Shown piece by piece: positions 57,884 to 64,000 of a stretch of 64,000 nucleotides of DNA. Source of the stretch: Desulfovibrio inopinatus DSM 10711 (GTDB lineage: Bacteria; Desulfobacterota; Desulfovibrionia; Desulfovibrionales; Desulfovibrionaceae); NCBI RefSeq assembly GCF_000429305.1, contig NZ_KE386881.1, forward strand, positions 32,994 to 96,993. Reading direction: 5' to 3'. Each line of letters starts with the position of its first letter. Positions within the stretch are counted from its first letter, which is position 1. Under the pieces are notes generated by a model, which worked only from the letters and a program-made list of their open reading frames with translations, was not told the origin of the DNA and did not search any database. Made by a program: the position numbers and the translations under genes.

Positions 57884-59137
57884 ATGCGCACGTTGTATTC
57901 GTACCTTCTTTTGATCATCCTTGCCGTAACATTCACAAGCTGTGAGCAGCAACAGACTCAAGAAAGGCAGCATCATGCCGTTCCCGGAGTCAGTGCAACG
58001 GAAATTCTCGTCGGGTCATCACTACCGCTTTCCGGACACGCCAGCTATCTCGGTCGCCAAACATTGCGCGGCGCCATGGCCTATATCAAGCATGTCAATG
58101 AAGACGGCGGCGTTTTCGGACGTACAATTCATGTCATTGCGGAAGACGATGGATATGACCCGCCACGTTGTCTGGCCAACACCCAAAAGCTCATCATTGA
58201 TGACAACGTATTTGCTTTGTTTTGTTATGTGGGAACCCCGACGACCGTAAAAATCATTCCTTTGGTGGACGAAGCACAAATTCCTCTTGTTGGTTCGTTT
58301 ACAGGAGCAAATGCCCTGCGTGAGCCGTATAACCGTTATATCATCAATATTCGTGCATCATATTATCAGGAAACCGCCGCTGCGGTGGAACATCTTGTTG
58401 AAGATCTTGATTTTACTGATATTGCCGTGTTCTATCAGTACGATGCATATGGATTCGACGGTTTGAAAGGCACGGAACTCGCACTGAAGGAATATGATCT
58501 TGCCCCTGTCGCGCGCGGAACTTATGTCCGCGGCACACAAGATGTGGAAGACGGCATGCAGAAAATCATCGACTCGGATGCCCAAGCCGTCGTCATGATT
58601 GGAACCTATGCACCGTGCGCCAAATTTATTCGTTTAGCGACAGAGCAACGCCCCGACTTGGTGTTTTATGTCGTCTCCTTCGTCGGAGCCGATGAGATCG
58701 CCCGTATTCTGAGTCCACAGAATCAAAGTGTGGTCATCATGTCGCAAGTTGTGCCACCTCCGGATCTTCCGGAAAGCCGGACACTCTTATGGGGAGCTGT
58801 TGAATACTCGGATTTACTCAAGCGCTACTTCCCTACGGACCAACCCAACACCGTTGGGCTTGAAGGCTTTATCAATGCCAAGGTTCTTGTCGAAGGGCTG
58901 CGCCGTTGCGGCCCGGACCTGACACGCGAACGATTCATCAATGCTGTGGATTCGATCAAAAACTATTCCCTCGGTATCGCCAACACGTTGTCTTTCGGAC
59001 CGAATCAACATCAGGGATTGGAGCGCGTCTATTTCACCCGCTTATACGACGGGAAATTTGTCCTCATCACGGATTGGTCCAAAATCAAATCCCTCGTTCG
59101 TCAAAAAGAACGTCCCGCGACAAAAACCGGTCAGTAG
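57884..59137 (+). CDS. LivK-like solute-binding lipoprotein paired with a histidine kinase
   Basis: The 417-residue protein has a lipobox ending at Cys20 (TFTSC) and the type-I periplasmic binding fold of branched-chain amino acid/amide receptors: EILVGSSLPLSGHASYLGRQTLRGAMAYIKHVNEDGG (split here by position), IHVIAEDDGYDP, ALFCYVGTPTT, PLVGSFTGANALREP, DIAVFYQYDAYGFDG and a C-terminal FSLG-like segment. No permease or ATPase is near. The kinase starts 9 nt after its stop, so the likely job is ligand sensing for the kinase. GAGGGGAGGG just before ATG 57884 fixes the start. Ligand unknown. Confidence 0.92.
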   Translation: MRTLYSYLLLIILAVTFTSCEQQQTQERQHHAVPGVSATEILVGSSLPLSGHASYLGRQTLRGAMAYIKHVNEDGGVFGRTIHVIAEDDGYDPPRCLANTQKLIIDDNVFALFCYVGTPTTVKIIPLVDEAQIPLVGSFTGANALREPYNRYIINIRASYYQETAAAVEHLVEDLDFTDIAVFYQYDAYGFDGLKGTELALKEYDLAPVARGTYVRGTQDVEDGMQKIIDSDAQAVVMIGTYAPCAKFIRLATEQRPDLVFYVVSFVGADEIARILSPQNQSVVIMSQVVPPPDLPESRTLLWGAVEYSDLLKRYFPTDQPNTVGLEGFINAKVLVEGLRRCGPDLTRERFINAVDSIKNYSLGIANTLSFGPNQHQGLERVYFTRLYDGKFVLITDWSKIKSLVRQKERPATKTGQ

Positions 59138-59146
59138 TGATACAGT

Positions 59147-61135
59147 ATGATCGGTCGCTTCAAAAAACTCAGCCTACAAGTAAAAATTTTCGTCGCCACG
59201 CTGGCTGTTGTGCTTTTTATCAGTCTCACAATCGCCATGTTGGCGCGTTGGATTCTTGTTTCAAGCCTCACACGAGAACTTGAAATGCGTGGCGTTGCCA
59301 TTGCTCAAAGCATTGCCGAACGCGGAAGCGGCTTCATCCTCGACGATGACAAGCCGGCGTTAATTAGCCTTGTATTCGACGCCACATTGCTCGGCGAAAG
59401 AAAAATCCTGATTTCCTACATCTTCGTCGTCAACGACCAAGGGCAAATCCTGGCGCATACATTTATTCGCCCTTTTCCCAAAGGGCTTCTCCACATCAAT
59501 CCGTTGCCTCCAGATAAAGAAACCGCCATAAAACTCATCGAAGTCGCCGGAGAAGAGGCATACGATATCGCCGTTCCAGTCAAGGAGGGTATCTATACCC
59601 TGGGAACAGTGCATGTTGGACTCAATAAATCCCATATTGACAATCTCGTCGGTAAACTTCGTATCACGTTCCTTGGCTTTATCTCGGCCATTGTAGTCAT
59701 TATCTTCGTCATCGCACTGAAGATTTCCAATTCCATCACTCGTCCTCTCTCTCAACTCACTAAAATCAGTGACGAAATCAGTCGAGGCAATCTCGACATC
59801 CCGCTGTCCATTGGAGATGGTCCGGCTCCGGAATCGCGACAATGCCCTGCCTATCTTAACACAGACCTCCCATGTTGGCATTTTGATCAAGATATTGCCG
59901 AAACCCGTGACGTACTGGCAATCGAACCAAGGACATGCAAAGAATGCGATTTCTATCGAAAACGTGAGGGTGATGAAGTCGCTCAACTTGCCGACTCATT
60001 CAATAATATGGTGTGGAGTATCAAACTCTACCGCAAGCGTCTGCGCGAATCCGAAGGGAAATATCGCTCCCTCTTCAACTCCAATCCCGATCCCGTGTTT
60101 GTCATGGACAAGGAAACGTCGATGATCCTCGACGCCAACCCACGCGCAGAAGAAGTCTATGGCTATACACGAAATCAGCTCGTCGGTATGTCGGCAGCGC
60201 AGCTTGAACCCGTAGACGGCCGGAGCGTCTTGAACCAGTTCCTCAACTGTCCTCTCGACTCGGAATGTGTGTTTTTCGACAAACTGCGTCATGTCAAACA
60301 CGACGGCACTGCATTTTTCGTCAACATCCATGCCTGCCGCATAGCCTACAAAAACCGCGACGCGGTTATCTTCTCGGCCACTGATGTCACGGACATGGTT
60401 GAAAAAGATGCGCAGCTCATCCAAGCAGGAAAGATGAAAACCCTGGGAGAAATGTCGGCCGGCATCGCCCATGAACTCAATCAGCCGTTAAATGCCATAA
60501 AAATGGGAAGTGATTTTCTCGGACTCCTCATTGATCGTTCCATGGAAATGAGACCGGAACAGCTCAAAACCGTTACCGCGGAAATCTCCAAACAAGTCGA
60601 TCGGGCAACACTCATTATCAACCACCTGCGAGAGTTCGGCCGAAAATCGGAGTTACGCACCGAGCGAGTTGATATCAATGTTCCCATTCGAGGCGTTTTC
60701 ACGATTATCGGTCAACAACTCAGCCTGCAAAACATCCGCGTACAACTCGACCTGGCCGAGAACCTTCCTCCTGTCCGCGCCCATGCCAACCGCCTGGAAC
60801 AAATTTTTTTCAATCTCGTGAGCAATGCCCGCGACGCCATCAATCACAACCAAGAATCCAATCAAAAGCCACGAGAAATCGCCATTCGATCCATTGAAGA
60901 GAACAATAAGGTCGTTGTCACGGTGTCGGACACAGGCTGCGGCATTCCCCCACAGGATCTGGACAAAGTCTTTGAACCGTTTTTCACCACGAAACAAACC
61001 GGTCAGGGCATGGGACTCGGCTTGGCGATTTCCTATGGCATTGTCAAAGACTATGGTGGCAACATCGAAGTCGGTAGCGAACCAGGAGAAGGCACAACCT
61101 TCAAGCTCAGTTTCTCTCCCGATATCAGTGCCTGA
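59147..61135 (+). CDS. Membrane sensor histidine kinase with Cys-rich insert at HAMP
   Basis: The 662-residue kinase has helix one (about 15-38), a periplasmic domain of about 150 residues, helix two (about 175-197), HAMP, PAS (YRSLFNSNPDPVFVMDKETSM), HisKA with GIAHELNQPLNAIKMGS, and HATPase (FNLVSNARDAI, DTGCGIP, GMGLGLAIS), the NtrB/DctB-like class. Between the two HAMP helices sits an insert of about 50 residues with Cys233, Cys243, Cys264 and Cys267 (CPAY...LPCW...CKEC), a motif I recall in other deltaproteobacterial receptors and which could bind a metal or Fe-S cluster. It follows a binding protein by 9 nt and probably reads its state. No response regulator is adjacent. Confidence 0.93.
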   Translation: MIGRFKKLSLQVKIFVATLAVVLFISLTIAMLARWILVSSLTRELEMRGVAIAQSIAERGSGFILDDDKPALISLVFDATLLGERKILISYIFVVNDQGQILAHTFIRPFPKGLLHINPLPPDKETAIKLIEVAGEEAYDIAVPVKEGIYTLGTVHVGLNKSHIDNLVGKLRITFLGFISAIVVIIFVIALKISNSITRPLSQLTKISDEISRGNLDIPLSIGDGPAPESRQCPAYLNTDLPCWHFDQDIAETRDVLAIEPRTCKECDFYRKREGDEVAQLADSFNNMVWSIKLYRKRLRESEGKYRSLFNSNPDPVFVMDKETSMILDANPRAEEVYGYTRNQLVGMSAAQLEPVDGRSVLNQFLNCPLDSECVFFDKLRHVKHDGTAFFVNIHACRIAYKNRDAVIFSATDVTDMVEKDAQLIQAGKMKTLGEMSAGIAHELNQPLNAIKMGSDFLGLLIDRSMEMRPEQLKTVTAEISKQVDRATLIINHLREFGRKSELRTERVDINVPIRGVFTIIGQQLSLQNIRVQLDLAENLPPVRAHANRLEQIFFNLVSNARDAINHNQESNQKPREIAIRSIEENNKVVVTVSDTGCGIPPQDLDKVFEPFFTTKQTGQGMGLGLAISYGIVKDYGGNIEVGSEPGEGTTFKLSFSPDISA

Positions 61136-61144
61136 TCGTCGCTT

Positions 61145-62320
61145 TCAAAGAGCCGATGTGTCCTGGTTCGGAGACTCTGGTTGAATCACCTGATAACATG
61201 CGTTTGCTGGCGTCTTTGGCCACCGGGTAAACACCACAGCCCCCACCATCGCGGTAAACGGCGCCACCATGACAAGACCGAAACTCCCAACCAACGTCTT
61301 CAAAACTTCCGCTGCGACGAATTTCATATTGACCAAGTTGACCAGCGGCACACCTTGCGCCATAAATGCCATAACCAACGTAATATACCCGCCGGAATAG
61401 GCGAGCAGCAATGTCGTGGTCATAGTACCGACAACGGCACGACCAACACGCAGTCCGGCAGCCATGGCCGGAAACAATGTGATATCCGAATTTTCACGCA
61501 CAACCTCGTCAAGACTGGCGGCCACATCCATGGCTAAATCCATCACCGCACCGGAAGCCGCTAAAAAAACCGCCGAGACATAAATTCGTGCGATATCGAG
61601 ATGAGCATATCCAGAGTACAATAGCGTTTCGGAAAATGGGAGCGTAGCACCGTTGAGCCGAAATTTTCCGGTAAAATAGATTGCAAGTACACAGCTTGTC
61701 AGAACGCCGAGCATCGCACCGGCAAAAGCGACAAACCCCTTGCGCGATATGCCTCCCACAAGAAAGATAATGGCGGCCGTCAAGACCGACACAACAGATA
61801 TGGATAAATAGAGAGGGTCATAGCCCTGCAGTAAACCGGGAACGAGAACCTTCCACAACAACATTCCGGAAAACACAAAGGATAAGAGAGCCTTGGCACC
61901 CGTCATGCCACCGAACAACAAGAGTAACCCTGCAAAAAGGCCGAGAAGAATCAATTCCAGATCAATACGGTAATGATCCTGTGGGTTCACATACAAAATC
62001 TTCCCATCGGCATCGATGGTCAACACCACCAATGCAACGTCACCGACCTTGAAAAGCTTATCAATGTCCATTTTGGCCATAAGCGGGTTATTCGCCCGAA
62101 ATTCCTGGCCGATATACGGACCGTCGAGAATACGCACCGTCACGCCCTGGTCACCACTGATGACAATACCGTGGCGATTCATATCACTGTTATCGACAGC
62201 GATAACTTCACCACGACACCGGACGGCTCGTTCATCGATGCGTTGTTCATAGCCCGTCGGAACAAAATACAATCCCACGGTGAGTGCCAAAAACACCAAG
62301 GTCAAAATTCCATCGCGCAT
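61145..62320 (-). CDS. YibE/F-family membrane protein
   Basis: The 391-residue protein begins with one helix, followed by an extracytoplasmic beta-rich domain of about 100 residues (CRGEVIAVDNSD..., VTVRILDGPYIGQEF) and then seven or eight helices with the conserved YibE/F patches LLFGGMTGAKALLSF, AASGAVMDLAMDVAASL, GRAVVGTMTTTLLLAYSGG and FVAAEVLKTLVGSFGLVMVAPFTA. The family is widespread with unknown function. ATG 62320 has GGAGGAAGG 3-8 nt upstream, better than an ATG 54 bp earlier. It converges on the kinase gene with only 9 bp between stops and no terminator visible. Confidence 0.88.
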   Translation of the reverse strand: MRDGILTLVFLALTVGLYFVPTGYEQRIDERAVRCRGEVIAVDNSDMNRHGIVISGDQGVTVRILDGPYIGQEFRANNPLMAKMDIDKLFKVGDVALVVLTIDADGKILYVNPQDHYRIDLELILLGLFAGLLLLFGGMTGAKALLSFVFSGMLLWKVLVPGLLQGYDPLYLSISVVSVLTAAIIFLVGGISRKGFVAFAGAMLGVLTSCVLAIYFTGKFRLNGATLPFSETLLYSGYAHLDIARIYVSAVFLAASGAVMDLAMDVAASLDEVVRENSDITLFPAMAAGLRVGRAVVGTMTTTLLLAYSGGYITLVMAFMAQGVPLVNLVNMKFVAAEVLKTLVGSFGLVMVAPFTAMVGAVVFTRWPKTPANACYQVIQPESPNQDTSAL

Positions 62321-62496
62321 AACCTTCCTCCACCCGTCATAAAATTCTTGCTTGATACGCCCAGGCCGTGACATGCCTGTGACGTTCGGGATGGAAAAGA
62401 AATGCGCTTGCCGTTTCGCCGGCCATCCTGATCATTTCCAGACCGGTCACAGACCATGTAATCGCTCCACGACTCCAACCGTGAGGAGAGAAATCC

Positions 62497-63318
62497 ATGC
62501 GCCACCATACGCCTCGCCCCATCCCCGCTCTTGATGACATCAAACTGCTTGCCCTCGATATCGACGGCACGTTGGTCACTCGCTGGAATCATATTCCCAA
62601 GCACGTCATCGCCACTATTCGTGCCGTCGCGGAGCATGGAGTCAAGGTCATGTTGGCCAGTGCCCGGCCACCGATCTCGGTACGGCTCATTATGGAGATT
62701 CTGGGACTCCATGGTTACGCCGTTTCGCTCAACGGGGCGATTGTACTCGACGACAATACCGAGGTTGCCATCAAACACAGCTTGGGTGAAGACAATGTGC
62801 GCCATGTCGTTGCGTCGGCCAAACAGTCTGGGGTGACAACGTGCCTCTACTCGGAATCCGCCTGGTACACGGAAGTCATCAATCCTGTCGTGGAGCACGA
62901 GGCGATTGTTGTCGGGGCTCCACCGGTTATGGCCGACGCCATAGAAGCCCATGCTGCCGAGGCCGCAAAGCTTCTCCTGGTTGGCGAGCATGACACGTTG
63001 CTTCCTTTGCAACACCAGGGACGAGATTTGGGGTTGGCCTGCGAATTCAGCGTACCGAGCTTTTTGGAAATGACCGCGCCAAGTGCCACCAAAGGCCAAG
63101 GGCTTGCATTTGTGCTGGATACCCTTGGTATTGACCGCAAACACGCCATCGCCATTGGAGATGGACACAATGACATCGGCATGTTGAAGCTGGCCGGTTA
63201 TTCCGCGGCACTCGGCAATGCTCCGATGGATGTACGAGATCACGCAGATATTGTGCTTGATACAGTGTACAATGGCGGCGTCGGACACTTTCTCTTGCGT
63301 CTTCTGCAAAACAGTTAA
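62497..63318 (+). CDS. HAD-superfamily hydrolase, Cof type
   Basis: The 273-residue cytoplasmic phosphatase has motif I LALDIDGTLV (first Asp is the nucleophile), motif II MLASARPP, motif III Lys in SATKGQGLAFVLD and motif IV IAIGDGHNDIGMLKLAG, with a C2-type cap between II and III, as in the Cof/YidA group that dephosphorylates sugar phosphates, FMN or thiamine precursors. The precise substrate is unknown. GAGGAGAG lies about 8 nt before the ATG. It stands alone between a divergent YibE/F gene and the CX3C protein. Confidence 0.92.
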   Translation: MRHHTPRPIPALDDIKLLALDIDGTLVTRWNHIPKHVIATIRAVAEHGVKVMLASARPPISVRLIMEILGLHGYAVSLNGAIVLDDNTEVAIKHSLGEDNVRHVVASAKQSGVTTCLYSESAWYTEVINPVVEHEAIVVGAPPVMADAIEAHAAEAAKLLLVGEHDTLLPLQHQGRDLGLACEFSVPSFLEMTAPSATKGQGLAFVLDTLGIDRKHAIAIGDGHNDIGMLKLAGYSAALGNAPMDVRDHADIVLDTVYNGGVGHFLLRLLQNS

Positions 63319-63445
63319 GCTTGGATTCATTACCATCTTGGAAAAGCGCATGACAGAACACGGTGTTACCGTTACCATCGGTTCCAACTCCATCACGTCC
63401 GACACGTGAGTCTAACTGTCATCCCCTATTTCAAGGAGGCGCGCC

Positions 63446-64000
63446 ATGTTCCGAAATGTTGTGCGACGAGAAACCGCTATCCCCGCGCTCGTCGCGACGC
63501 TACTGTTTTGTCTGTGCCTGACGAACACCGCTCACAGTTTCAGTTTCACCTGGCATGAAAACTATCTGGCGTGTGCCAGACGATGCCAAACCGCCGACCA
63601 AAGCGCCCCGGAAGAAATCCGCAAAAGCTGTATCGTCAATTGTAATTTTGAAGCCGACCGAGCCCACATGTATCCATCGCCCTACTATCCCACGGGGCCA
63701 GCACTGGCGGGCGATGATCCCATATTGCCCATCTACCGACAATGCCTGGACACATGCGGCGATAAAGACGGTCCCCATGCCCGCGCCGCCTGCTATCGCG
63801 CGTGCAATAAAACATTACAGGACGGTGGTTTTATTGCGGCAGCCGAAGCAACAATGCAAGCGCAGGACGAACCTGCCGCGGCACCCGCCGACGGGCAGCC
63901 CGCAGTGACCGAGGAAGCCCAAGGCACGGACGCTGTAGCTGAAGAAGCAGCTCACCAGGAAGAAGCCATCGAACACGAAGCCGCGGAAGCACAGGACGAA
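63446..64000 (+). CDS. Secreted protein with four CX3C motifs, 3' truncated by window edge
   Basis: The open frame runs past the right edge (185 codons visible). A signal peptide (MFRNVVRRE, hydrophobic core, cleavage near AHS-FS) is followed by a domain with four CxxxC motifs: CARRC, CIVNC, CLDTC and CYRAC, arranged as two pairs about 20 residues apart. Paired CX3C motifs suggest disulfide-locked helical hairpins. From about residue 140 the sequence becomes Ala/Glu-rich and low-complexity (AAAPADGQP, EEAAHQEEA). I do not recognise the family. AAGGAGG lies 7 nt before the ATG, supporting a real start. Confidence 0.75.
   Translation, partial: MFRNVVRRETAIPALVATLLFCLCLTNTAHSFSFTWHENYLACARRCQTADQSAPEEIRKSCIVNCNFEADRAHMYPSPYYPTGPALAGDDPILPIYRQCLDTCGDKDGPHARAACYRACNKTLQDGGFIAAAEATMQAQDEPAAAPADGQPAVTEEAQGTDAVAEEAAHQEEAIEHEAAEAQDE

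Overview
The window reads as chromosome from an anaerobic, probably sulfate-reducing, Desulfovibrio-type bacterium (Desulfobacterota). This rests on a single-chain pyruvate:ferredoxin oxidoreductase with the C-terminal cysteine pair known from Desulfovibrio africanus, a tungsten-type aldehyde:ferredoxin oxidoreductase paired with a polyferredoxin, a stand-alone molybdopterin oxidoreductase, a ferredoxin of the HgcB (mercury methylation) type, and a very high density of sensory genes. The taxonomic call is inference; no rRNA is present. I saw no insertion sequence, prophage or CRISPR array.

Layout. 1-2.9 kb: end of a membrane glycosyltransferase-like gene and a secreted double NHL propeller. 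2.9-12 kb: a candidate rod-shaped 6S-like RNA, PFOR, a V4R/diguanylate cyclase operon on the other strand, then the polyferredoxin-AOR operon. 12-24.5 kb: MDR oxidoreductase, DUF1835 protein, a binding protein/histidine kinase pair with overlapping frames, a membrane diguanylate cyclase, copper ATPase and greA. 24.6-27.1 kb: tRNA-Pro with promoter and terminator, then an unusual membrane protein divergent from a nucleoside deoxyribosyltransferase; this is the most accessory-looking part. 27-34 kb: molybdopterin oxidoreductase and an RND pump with adaptor. 34-41.5 kb: two hybrid kinases, an RluA-family enzyme, an AttH-like secreted protein and a DMT exporter. 41.5-45.2 kb: topA, then a stress-protein/HgcB-like ferredoxin operon on the opposite strand. 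45.5-51 kb: a diguanylate cyclase, a secreted trypsin, and an M1-peptidase-like/ChaN pair. 51-56.3 kb: an MCP, then an EAL-HDOD and a pseudo-receiver/HD-GYP pair. 56.3-64 kb: a eukaryote-type PFK-2/FBPase-2, a second binding protein/kinase pair, YibE/F, a HAD phosphatase and the start of a secreted CX3C protein.

Themes. (1) Pyruvate and aldehyde oxidation feeding low-potential ferredoxin. (2) Two independent cassettes in which a lipoprotein solute-binding protein sits beside a histidine kinase with no permease, suggesting binding proteins used as sensors. (3) Dense cyclic-di-GMP signalling: three GGDEF proteins, one EAL-HDOD protein and one HD-GYP protein whose HD histidine and receiver aspartate are both replaced. 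(4) Several well-formed hairpins mark transcript ends, and a few long inverted repeats have no evident role.

All calls come from reading the sequence and from memory of the families. No database search or folding program was run.
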